A DNA stretch of 64,000 nt from positions 37,716 to 101,715 of the forward strand of contig CANLAE010000008.1 in assembly GCA_947488765.1 (NCBI GenBank). The letters run 5' to 3'. Below, one piece after another: positions 51,049 to 58,934 of this stretch. This DNA comes from Chitinophagaceae bacterium. Its GTDB lineage: Bacteria > Bacteroidota > Bacteroidia > Chitinophagales > Chitinophagaceae. Within the stretch, counting starts at the first letter, position 1; each line of letters begins with the position of its first letter. Below the pieces are notes generated by a model that saw only the letters and a list, made by a program, of their open reading frames with translations, did not search any database and was not told where the DNA came from. A program made the position numbers and the translations under genes.

Positions 51049-52409
51049 TAACAGAAAATCAACATACAGAATTCAAATCGAGTTTCAATGAGACTGTGAT
51101 AGAAACCTTGTGTGCCTTTGTAAACACCAATGGAGGAAAAGTGTATGTAGGTATAGATGATAAAGGAATGCCGGTTCCTAATTTTTCCATAGGTAAGGAA
51201 ACCATAGCAAATTGGATTAATGAAATAAAAAATAAAACACAACCCAGTATCATAGCCGATATAGAACCTTTAATTAGTTATGGGAAAGAAGTCGTTTGTA
51301 TAAGTGTAAATGAGTTTCCCGTAAAACCAGTTTCTTACAAAGGAAGGTATTACAAACGTGTTAATAACTCGAATCACCAACTTTCATCAATAGAAATCAC
51401 CAATTTGAGTTTGCAATCTTTACAACTTTCCTGGGATTCTTACATAGCGCATGGGAAAAGTATAGAAGATTTAGATACACATAAAGTGAATGCTTTTTTT
51501 GAAAGGGTAAATTCGATGGGGCGGTTTAGGCTTGAAGGCAGTTGGATCGAAAAACTTCATAAATTAAAGTTGGTACAAGGTGCCGTGATTACGAATGCAG
51601 CTTGGTTGTTATTTGCAAAAGAAAGTACAGGATATAATGTTCATTTAGGCAGATTAAAAACGCCTTCTATGATTATTGACGATAAGATGCTTAACGGCAC
51701 TTTGTTCGATATGGTCGAGGAAACCATGCGGTATATTATAGGTCAGATAAAAGTTGCCTTTGAGATAAAAGGTATGCCTACGCAGCGAACGGAGATATTC
51801 GAATATCCGCTTCCCGCTTTGAGAGAGATAGTTCTCAATGCCGTTATTCATAGGGACTATATGAGTCCGATAGATATACAAATTAAAATTTTCGATAATT
51901 ATATTACATTTTATAATCCAGGAACGCTTTATGGGAATCTTACCGTAGCCGATCTTAAAAAGGACAATTATCAAGCTATAGCCCGAAATAAATTGATAGC
52001 AGAAGCGTTTTATCTTACAGGTGACATAGAGAAATATGGTAGTGGTTTTGTACGAATTCGTAAAGGAATCAAGGAATATCCCACAATGAAAATGGAGTTT
52101 GCAGAGGTTGCTAGCGGTTTTTTATGGACTGTTAGTTATACGAAGCAGCGAGTGAGTTTGGTTGATGATAAAGTCACCGATAAAGTCACCGATAAAGTCA
52201 CCGATAAAGTCACCGATAATCAAGCATTAATCGTACAATTTATTTCTGAAAATAATAAAATAACAACCCAAATGCTTTCGGAAAAGGTAAAAATTTCCCA
52301 AAGAAAAATAAAAGAAAATATAGCTAAATTGAAAGAAATTGGCCTTATCGAACGCATAGGATCTGCTAAAGGGGGATTTTGGAAAGTGCAGTCTACGAAC
52401 AACGAATAA
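51045..52409 (+). CDS. AlbA_2 / HATPase_c_4 regulator-like protein
   Basis: 454 residues starting at a TTG that overlaps the RhuM-like stop (TTGA). An AlbA_2 (Schlafen-type) domain opens the protein: NQHTEFKSSFNETVIETLCA, FVNTNGGKVYVGIDDKG. A GHKL-type HATPase_c_4 region follows: PLPALREIVLNAVIHRDYMS and EKYGSGFVRIRKGIKEY. Four DKVT repeats link it to a C-terminal winged-helix segment (ITTQMLSEKVKISQRKIKEN). Such proteins are usually annotated as ATP-binding or transcriptional regulators; some are linked to mobile or defence islands. It has no evident part in polysaccharide export, although it sits between wzm and wzt. Confidence 0.85.
   Translation: MITENQHTEFKSSFNETVIETLCAFVNTNGGKVYVGIDDKGMPVPNFSIGKETIANWINEIKNKTQPSIIADIEPLISYGKEVVCISVNEFPVKPVSYKGRYYKRVNNSNHQLSSIEITNLSLQSLQLSWDSYIAHGKSIEDLDTHKVNAFFERVNSMGRFRLEGSWIEKLHKLKLVQGAVITNAAWLLFAKESTGYNVHLGRLKTPSMIIDDKMLNGTLFDMVEETMRYIIGQIKVAFEIKGMPTQRTEIFEYPLPALREIVLNAVIHRDYMSPIDIQIKIFDNYITFYNPGTLYGNLTVADLKKDNYQAIARNKLIAEAFYLTGDIEKYGSGFVRIRKGIKEYPTMKMEFAEVASGFLWTVSYTKQRVSLVDDKVTDKVTDKVTDKVTDNQALIVQFISENNKITTQMLSEKVKISQRKIKENIAKLKEIGLIERIGSAKGGFWKVQSTNNE
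52167..52214 (+). repeat. GATAAAGTCACC 12-bp tandem repeat, four copies
   Basis: Four exact copies of GATAAAGTCACC inside the AlbA_2 gene encode Asp-Lys-Val-Thr repeats between the ATPase-like region and the winged helix. Changes in copy number would alter linker length and keep the frame. Confidence 0.95.
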
Positions 52410-52429
52410 CGACCAGTTCACCAAATAAC

Positions 52430-52513
52430 CTCAACCTCAACCTCAACCTCAACCTCAACCTTAACCTCAACCTTAACCTTAACCTTAACCTCAACCTCAA
52501 CCTCAACCTCAAC
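52430..52513 (+). repeat. CTCAAC/CTTAAC hexamer array abutting the wzt start codon
   Basis: Fourteen hexamers (ten CTCAAC, four CTTAAC) occupy 84 bases and end at the base before the ATG of wzt. The array is open in the wzt frame and would read Asn-Leu repeats. Only 20 bases separate it from the AlbA_2 stop, so the array is in effect the wzt leader. Confidence 0.95.
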
Positions 52514-53770
52514 ATGTCCACCGCCATCAAAGTAGAAAACCTTTCTAAAATTTACCGACTAGGGGAAATAGGCACGGGTACCATTTCTCGTGATTTGGAG
52601 CGATGGGTAAAGGTGAAACTAATGGGTAAAGAAGACCCGTTTTTAAAAATAGGTGAGAGCAATGACAGAAGTAAAAGGGGAAACAGTGATATTGAGTATA
52701 GTTTAAAGGATATCAATTTTGAAATACAACAAGGCGATGCGGTAGGTATTATTGGCCGGAATGGAGCGGGAAAAAGTACGTTGTTAAAAATTTTATCACG
52801 GGTTACGACACCCACCACCGGTAAAATAAATATTAAGGGCAGGGTAGCCAGTTTATTGGAAGTGGGTACCGGCTTTCACCCCGAATTGACAGGCAGAGAA
52901 AATGTCTATTTGAATGGGGCCATACTAGGAATGAGGAAAAAAGAAATTGACCGAAAATTTGATGAAATTGTTGATTTTAGTGGTGTAGAACGCTATATAG
53001 ATACACCGGTAAAACGCTACAGCAGCGGAATGTATGTACGGCTGGCATTTGCGGTAGCGGCGCACTTGGAAAGTGAAATTTTGATTGTAGATGAAGTACT
53101 AGCTGTTGGCGATGCTGAATTTCAAAAAAAATGTTTGGGCAAGATGGGGGACATTTCAAAAGGGGAAGGAAGGACGGTGTTGTTTGTGAGTCATAATATA
53201 AGTGCTATACTAAATTTATGTAGTGCAGGAATTTATCTGAAGAATGGTAGCCTTTTATCTTTAGGGGATTGTTCTTCTGTAGTAAAAGAATATTTTGATG
53301 ACAGACTAAATTCAAAGTCAGATAAAGTTCAGATTGATTCTACTAACAAGGATGTTTGGTTAGTCGATATGAATTTTCAAAGTGAAAGTTCGATGGTAAT
53401 ACGAACATTTGATGATGTTAACGTAAATATAATTATAGAGAGTAAAAAAAAGCTTGAAAATGTTTTAGTTGGAATTGGCATAAATGATATGAATGAAAAT
53501 AGAGTAGTTACTTTTTTTAGCAAGTTCTATAATAGTTCTTTTGATTTAAATATTGGTCTTAATAATATTGGTTGCTCCATAACTAATTTTTGTATCAAAC
53601 CAGGATTATATACGGTTGAAGTCTATATTGGAGATGGCTATAATATATATGACTATTATGATAAAGGTTTCAAATTATACGTTGAAGTTTCCGACAATAA
53701 ATCTCAGTTAATCTACCCTGATTCATCTCAGGGGAATCTAGTTTTAAATCAAAAATGGAATAAAATATGA
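52514..53770 (+). CDS. wzt: ABC polysaccharide export ATPase Wzt with C-terminal glycan-binding domain
   Basis: ATPase partner of Wzm. Start at 52514 (MSTAIKVENLSKIYRLGE) directly after the hexamer array; the ORF-track start would add array-coded residues. Walker A is GIIGRNGAGKSTLLKIL, the signature loop KRYSSGMYVRLAFAVA and Walker B EILIVDEVLAVGD. After about residue 235 comes a beta-rich Wzt_C-like domain (residues 260-418), which in other bacteria recognises the finished glycan. The DNA becomes noticeably more AT-rich near that domain boundary. The next gene overlaps its stop by four bases. Confidence 0.94.
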   Translation: MSTAIKVENLSKIYRLGEIGTGTISRDLERWVKVKLMGKEDPFLKIGESNDRSKRGNSDIEYSLKDINFEIQQGDAVGIIGRNGAGKSTLLKILSRVTTPTTGKINIKGRVASLLEVGTGFHPELTGRENVYLNGAILGMRKKEIDRKFDEIVDFSGVERYIDTPVKRYSSGMYVRLAFAVAAHLESEILIVDEVLAVGDAEFQKKCLGKMGDISKGEGRTVLFVSHNISAILNLCSAGIYLKNGSLLSLGDCSSVVKEYFDDRLNSKSDKVQIDSTNKDVWLVDMNFQSESSMVIRTFDDVNVNIIIESKKKLENVLVGIGINDMNENRVVTFFSKFYNSSFDLNIGLNNIGCSITNFCIKPGLYTVEVYIGDGYNIYDYYDKGFKLYVEVSDNKSQLIYPDSSQGNLVLNQKWNKI

Positions 53771-54618
53771 ATGAAGATTTAGTTAAGCTAAAAGAAGAAG
53801 TTTTTTGTTTAAAATACGAGTTAGAAGGCTTTTCAAACGTTGTATTAAGAAATGAAGCAGAACGATGGATTCCCAACTATTTACATAATTCAACAGAACA
53901 GTCTCATTATGATCGTTATCGCTTAGCATGTAAATATACTAATAATAAGAATGTTCTTGATATTGCTTGTGGTGCTGGTAAAGGGAGTTATTTAATGGCT
54001 ATCGAGGGTAAAGCAAAGTCGATCTTAGCTTGTGATATAGACAGTAGTGCTATTCGTTATGCAAAGCATCGTTATGAGCACCCCAAAATAGTTTTCAAGA
54101 CTTCAAATGCAGAGCTCTTTGAATCCGAAAAACAGTTTGATGTAATTGTTAGCTTTGAGACCATAGAACATTTACCGAATGTTAATAGTTTTTTAGCTAA
54201 AATGTCTCTTGCACTAAATCAGGATGGGATTTTTATTGTTTCTACACCCATTTCTAGTAAAGATTATGATTCATCACCCAAAAATCCATATCACACACAG
54301 GAGTGGGGGTTTAATAAATTCCAAGAACTTATTTGTGAGTATTTTATTATCGATAGTGTTTTTGTACAATTTTATAGATCCAAATTAGAAGTATATCGAG
54401 AACAGCAGAAATCTAAAAGTTTTCTAAACAAAATGTTATTAATTCGGGCAATTAAAAAAGTACTAAAAAAAATGGGATACTTCAGAAAAAAACAACTGGA
54501 TGATAATTATTTTAAATACAATTTTTCGGAAATAGATTTATTTAAAGGTCAATTTACAGAAGATGAATTAGGGATTGATGGCATAGGATATCAGATATTA
54601 ATAGCTCGTAAAAAATAA
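53767..54618 (+). CDS. Class I SAM-dependent methyltransferase
   Basis: 283 residues with SAM motif I NVLDIACGAGKGSYLMA near residue 60, the acidic ILACDIDSSAIRYAKHRY and FDVIVSFETIEHLPNV (motif post-II/III). An N-terminal helix precedes the fold and a basic C-terminal part follows. Its start overlaps wzt by four bases. In ABC-exported O-antigens a methyltransferase beside Wzt often caps the glycan chain and sets its length; that role is plausible here but not shown. Confidence 0.87.
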   Translation: MNEDLVKLKEEVFCLKYELEGFSNVVLRNEAERWIPNYLHNSTEQSHYDRYRLACKYTNNKNVLDIACGAGKGSYLMAIEGKAKSILACDIDSSAIRYAKHRYEHPKIVFKTSNAELFESEKQFDVIVSFETIEHLPNVNSFLAKMSLALNQDGIFIVSTPISSKDYDSSPKNPYHTQEWGFNKFQELICEYFIIDSVFVQFYRSKLEVYREQQKSKSFLNKMLLIRAIKKVLKKMGYFRKKQLDDNYFKYNFSEIDLFKGQFTEDELGIDGIGYQILIARKK

Positions 54619-54633
54619 GTTCTTAATTAAGGT

Positions 54634-55605
54634 ATGGGAAAAGTTTCTGTAATAATTCCAAATTATAATCACTCTTCTTTTTTAGAAGAAAGAATTTTAA
54701 GCGTTTTAAATCAGACGTACGAAAATTTTGAAGTCATAATTTTAGATGATTGCTCTACTGATTCAAGTAGAGAGATAATTGAGAGATATAAAAATTCAGA
54801 AAAAGTATGTCATGTTATATACAATCAATTTAATAGCGGTAGTACCTTCATTCAATGGCATAGAGGAGTTACACTTGCTTCTGGAGAGTATATTTGGATA
54901 GCAGAGAGCGATGATTCGGCTGATTCAACTTTTTTGGAAAAAACTGTTGATATACTTGAACAAGATATTGGGATAGGATTAGTATATACTGATGCCTACA
55001 CAATAAATAGTGATGGCATTATTTCTGATTTAAATCGATCAGCTATTAGGAATAAGATTATTCCTAAGTGGAGTAAATCTTATACCAATAATGGGGAGAC
55101 TGAGTTAATGGAAAATCTATCCTATTGGTGTTCTATCAATAATGTAAGTTCAGTTCTTTTTCGAAAAAAAAATGTCGAACTTTCAAGTTCGTTTATAAAA
55201 TTTAAATATGCAGGTGATTGGCTTCTATATGTTACTGTAGCTTTTTCTGCTAAAATTTCTTATCTACATCTTCCTTTAGCTTATTACAGAGAACATGAGT
55301 ATAACTCTTCAAAGAACCGTTTTCATAAAAATCGAATTCAAATTGAAAATTTTATAATAAGTTCATATTGATATACTCGGTATGAAGTGAACCACAAAAT
55401 GAAGTATTCAAAAAACATTTCAAGTTCTATTTTCAGTTGTCGAAATAATCATATTTCCCAAAATTTTTACAGCAAAATAAGGTTCTTCAAAACGTTATTC
55501 TTAATTCATCCAACATTCTTTGTAATCACACTTTTTTTAAATCAATTACGATTAGTTAAAATTAGATTTTTAAATTTATATGTTAATAAATTACGCGATA
55601 CATAG
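54634..55605 (+). pseudogene. GT2 glycosyltransferase interrupted by an in-frame TGA
   Basis: Family 2 glycosyltransferase: KVSVIIPNYNHSSFLEERIL, FEVIILDDCSTDSSREII, then EYIWIAESDDSADSTFLEK with the metal-binding acidic motif. The frame stops at TGA (55369-55371) after FIISSY, giving 245 residues. The same frame continues without a break for another 78 codons (YTRYEVNHKMKYSKN… to 55605). The ORF-track entry at 55387 is that continuation, starting from a GTG. A single base change could explain the stop. The catalytic domain is complete, so the 245-residue form may still function. Confidence 0.75.
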
Positions 55606-56395
55606 TTCTGATTCAAACCAAATGTATTTGGACTTTTGGCCTGTAGTATCCGAAATATGGAAAAAAAAATTTTCTATAGTTCCTGTTTTAATTTTCATTG
55701 ATGATGAAGATATTACTGTTGATAACTCATATGGAATAATTATTAGATTAAAACCTATTAAAGATATACCAATTCATCTTCAAACTCAAATTGTAAGGTT
55801 TTGGGCTACTACTTTATTTCTTAATGAAACTAGCATAATATGCGACATTGATATGCTTCCATTGGCTAACGATTATTTTGTCGATTCAATTGCTAAGTTT
55901 CCACAAGAATCTTATATTCATTTGAACCCATGTTTTGAAACTTATGGGAGATTGCCAGCATGTTATCATGTTGCACAAGGCAGTACATTTAAAAGTGTAT
56001 TAGATATTGATGAGGATTGGGAAATATTTTTAAAAAAAATTCTTACAAATGATAAATATGCTAAAAATCTTGGACATGATAAATATGCTTGGTTCGCTGA
56101 TGAATTGTATAGTACAGATAAAGTTCTGAGTTATGTAGATAAAAAGAATATACATTTTGTTAAACGAAAAGGTGGTCAGAATGGCTTTAGACTTGATAGA
56201 GGTAATTGGATATATTCCAAAATGTTGTTAAAAGCCGATTATTATTTTGATGCACATTCAATTAGACCCTATAGCCTTTATGCAGAAGAGATTGAAAAAG
56301 TTAAAACAATAACTTTAAAAGCTAAAAAAAAGCACTTGACAAAACTACTTATAGTGTTTGTAACGCTAATATTTAAGCTTAAAAGTAAAATTTAA
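55580..56395 (+). CDS. Putative glycosyltransferase (DxD type)
   Basis: 271 residues beginning MLINYAIHSSDSNQMYLDFW. A likely nucleotide-sugar site is TSIICDIDMLPLAND, with the Asp-x-Asp pair, preceded by RFWATTLFLNE. GHDKYAWFADELYSTDK and KGGQNGFRLDRG follow. A C-terminal hydrophobic stretch (LIVFVTLIFKL) may be a membrane contact. I cannot assign a CAZy family; the fold is inferred from the DxD region and the setting. It overlaps the C-terminal continuation of the preceding GT2 by 26 bases. Confidence 0.65.
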   Translation: MLINYAIHSSDSNQMYLDFWPVVSEIWKKKFSIVPVLIFIDDEDITVDNSYGIIIRLKPIKDIPIHLQTQIVRFWATTLFLNETSIICDIDMLPLANDYFVDSIAKFPQESYIHLNPCFETYGRLPACYHVAQGSTFKSVLDIDEDWEIFLKKILTNDKYAKNLGHDKYAWFADELYSTDKVLSYVDKKNIHFVKRKGGQNGFRLDRGNWIYSKMLLKADYYFDAHSIRPYSLYAEEIEKVKTITLKAKKKHLTKLLIVFVTLIFKLKSKI

Positions 56396-56413
56396 TGATA
56401 CTATCACTAGCTT

Positions 56414-56842
56414 ATACGTTATAAACAACTTGATTCTTTACGAGGCATAGCTGCATTAAGTGTTTTCTTTTCTCACTTTATGGGGATTTATGAAATTAAA
56501 TCGTATAATATGAAACTTGGATGGATAACCGATGAGGTTTTTTTAGGCAGATGCATAAAAGAAAAGCAAAAATTTATTAACGTACATTATCTAGAGAGAT
56601 GTAGGCAAAATCTATTTCAAATTATCCGTATTGATAGATCTAATTGGCATATAAATATATAAAGTTTTCCTAGAAGTAAATACATTGATTTGCATTTGTT
56701 AAGGCCACTTTCTAAACACAAGAATAATATTATTTTACTTGAATTATATGTTAATAACAATAATAATGCAGCATTAACATTAATAATTTACTATGTAAGT
56801 ATTATTGTTAATAAATTTAAATTAAATAAAAAATTAAACTAA
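56414..56842 (+). pseudogene. Remnant of an acyltransferase-3 (OafA-like) gene
   Basis: One frame reads IRYKQLDSLRGIAALSVFFS, then HFMGIYEIK, which is the unmistakable N-terminal block of acyltransferase-3 proteins, but the expected ATG has become ATA. The frame runs with a single TAA at 56660 to a stop at 56840-56842. The last part (ALTLIIYYVSIIVNKFKL) looks like a terminal membrane helix of the same family. Only about 143 codons remain of the usual 350, so the middle has been lost. The ORF at 56480-56662 in the track is part of this. Confidence 0.7.
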
Positions 56843-57091
56843 TCTCACATGCAAACAAATCCAATTACTATTGCTAAAGTAGAATATATAGAATTTCTAG
56901 ATGCTGAGATTTTTTTTGCATAATAAGCTTTTAATGCAAGTTTCTTCTATTAAAAGCTATGTTTCTGAGTTTTATGCAACAAATGAAAATATGGGTTTTG
57001 GTCTTTATTGATCATGATGGGTTTCCTTTAGCAAATTCAGATGTTTTCAATTATGAAAATGGATCAGGAGTAATATTTATAGATTGATAAA
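56843..57091. other. Decayed sequence without an intact gene
   Basis: About 250 bases with only broken frames. A short start, MQTNPITIAKVEYIEFLDAE, stops early, and a later fragment, VFIDHDGFPLANSDVFNYEN, is open in another frame. These look like pieces of one damaged gene that I cannot identify. Confidence 0.4.
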
Positions 57092-57907
57092 ATGGAAATT
57101 GTTTTAGTTACTTTCGCCGATAAAGCTTTTGAGAATTCTCGGAAAGAAATAATAAAAGAGGCAAAAAGACTGAAGTACTTTTCAAAGTACTTCAGTTATA
57201 CACCCTCTGATTTACCCTTAGAGGTGCGGGAGTCTCTATTTTTAAAAGGTAAGAAAGGGTTGGGTTATTGGGTATGGAAACCAATAATAATTAAAATGTC
57301 ATTAGAAAGAATTCAGGAAGGGGATGTCCTAGTATATGTTGATTCAGGATCTAAGCTGCAAGAAAGTTTCATCTGGAAAGAATGGCTAGGTGAATTAAAT
57401 TCTAAGAATAGTATTTTTTTTCGTTACAATAGTTCTGTTGATTATAAATGGCATTCTTTCGGGATTAATAGCACTAAACTAGGTTACTGGTGCCATCAAA
57501 CATTAAAAGATTATTTTGATAATAGAAAATCTAACATTGATTGGTATTCGATTGATAAGTTATTAGCAGGCGTTTTTTTTATTAAAAAGTCGAAGGAAAA
57601 TAATATTATCAATAAATGGAGTGATTTGGCTTTAACTCAAATTCAACTTTTTGCTGACGAAATAATAGAAGTCACACAAGACAAATTTAATTCTCATAGA
57701 CATGATCAATCGGTTTTATCGATTCTTGTTCACTTGTATTCTGATGAAGAGACATTAATACTGGACGAAATATTTGAAAGTTCGACTAGTTCATATGACT
57801 CACCGATTTTAACAGTAAGACGCAAGTTGATTGAGATACCATTTGTAGTTCGAGTAAAACTAAAGTTATCGCAAATTATATATACTATTTTCAATAATAA
57901 CAATTAA
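57092..57907 (+). CDS. Putative glycosyltransferase of the GYWxWKP type
   Basis: 271 residues, MEIVLVTFADKAFENSRKEI at the start. The conserved core GKKGLGYWVWKPIIIKMSLE is followed by GDVLVYVDSGSKLQ, which holds a likely metal-binding Asp. HRHDQSVLSILVH comes later. This combination recurs in hypothetical proteins and capsule-type transferases of polysaccharide clusters. No CAZy family is assigned with confidence. It is intact although flanked by decayed DNA on both sides. Confidence 0.65.
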   Translation: MEIVLVTFADKAFENSRKEIIKEAKRLKYFSKYFSYTPSDLPLEVRESLFLKGKKGLGYWVWKPIIIKMSLERIQEGDVLVYVDSGSKLQESFIWKEWLGELNSKNSIFFRYNSSVDYKWHSFGINSTKLGYWCHQTLKDYFDNRKSNIDWYSIDKLLAGVFFIKKSKENNIINKWSDLALTQIQLFADEIIEVTQDKFNSHRHDQSVLSILVHLYSDEETLILDEIFESSTSSYDSPILTVRRKLIEIPFVVRVKLKLSQIIYTIFNNNN

Positions 57908-57916
57908 TAACAACAA

Positions 57917-58206
57917 TTCAAAGTGTCTTCAATTAACAATTGAAAGCGTAAATAAATTAAAAAATTGAACATATATTATTTGATAGAAATAGTACTGATG
58001 AAAGTAAAATTCTTCTGGAGGAATACAAACAAGAGAATTTTTCCGTTTGCTTTTATCCGAGAATGATAATGTTATTAATGATTCTATTAACAAATTAATA
58101 AAATTCCAAATGGTGATTTTTATTTTCTTCAAAGAATTTTAATATTCTTAGTGGGTTACTTCCATTTTCCTACAAGTAGAAGATATTTATGAAATTTTAG
58201 ATAAAG
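57917..58206 (+). pseudogene. Remnant of a GT2 glycosyltransferase with several frameshifts
   Basis: Pieces in different frames join to a GT2 N-terminal domain: SKCLQLTIESVNKLKN, then EHILFDRNSTDESKILLEEY, then ENDNVINDSINKLIKF, then NGDFYFLQRILIF. The order matches the usual GT2 sequence (TIESV…, D.NSTD.S…, DNGI.DA.NKGI…, GDY..FLN). At least three frame changes are needed, so the gene is dead. The minus-strand ORF at 57929-58132 is a shadow of it. Confidence 0.65.
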
Positions 58207-58218
58207 TAAAGTTGTTTT

Positions 58219-58905
58219 ATGATAATAAAGATTAACCTGTATATATCATTGTATGAGATATTAAATACTGAGAGAAAAAATGAGATTCTAGGAGTTTTGA
58301 AAAGGAACGTTCAAAACCAAATTATTGATAAAATCGTAATCTTTAGTGAACCTAATGATAACATTTCATTTAATGATACCAAGATAAATAAAGTGCATAT
58401 TCAATCACGTCCTAGATTTTCTGATTTTATAGATGTCCTCGATCCAGAATGTATCAATATTATCGCTAATAATGATATTGAATTTCTAGAACCATCAAGG
58501 CTGAATTGGCTTAAATATATTACTTCTTCTGATTTTATTACACTTACAAGATATGAATCTAATGGTAAGTTATTTAGAGAAAACAGAGGTGATTCTCAGG
58601 ACACTTGGATTTTTAAAGGGAGACCTGATGTTTTAAAATACTGTGATTTCCCAATGGGCGTACCAGGATGCGATAATCGAATTGCTTACATATTTTATGC
58701 GATGGGGTATAGAGTTTTAAATCCATCTAAATCCATCAAAACGATTCACCGTCATAAATCACAATTTAGATTTTATACTGAAGAGGAGAGAATTCTAGGT
58801 CCTTACTTAAATGTAAAGCCTACAACTTTTTTACACACGTTATTTATCAAACTTGTGACATTACTCCTATCTAAAATTTACAAAATAGAGTTGTCAATTA
58901 ATTAA
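58219..58905 (+). CDS. Putative glycosyltransferase-like protein
   Basis: 228 residues. The core ECINIIANNDIEFLEPSRLN contains an NND-x-E motif that may serve as the nucleotide-sugar/metal site. GDSQDTWIFKGRPDVLKYCD and MGVPGCDNRIAYIFYAMGYR follow, ending with IKTIHRHKS. A C-terminal hydrophobic segment is present. The pattern is seen in unassigned transferases of polysaccharide loci; function is inferred from this and from its neighbours. Confidence 0.6.
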   Translation: MIIKINLYISLYEILNTERKNEILGVLKRNVQNQIIDKIVIFSEPNDNISFNDTKINKVHIQSRPRFSDFIDVLDPECINIIANNDIEFLEPSRLNWLKYITSSDFITLTRYESNGKLFRENRGDSQDTWIFKGRPDVLKYCDFPMGVPGCDNRIAYIFYAMGYRVLNPSKSIKTIHRHKSQFRFYTEEERILGPYLNVKPTTFLHTLFIKLVTLLLSKIYKIELSIN

Positions 58906-58934
58906 TAATTTCTACAGTAATTAAGTCATATAAA

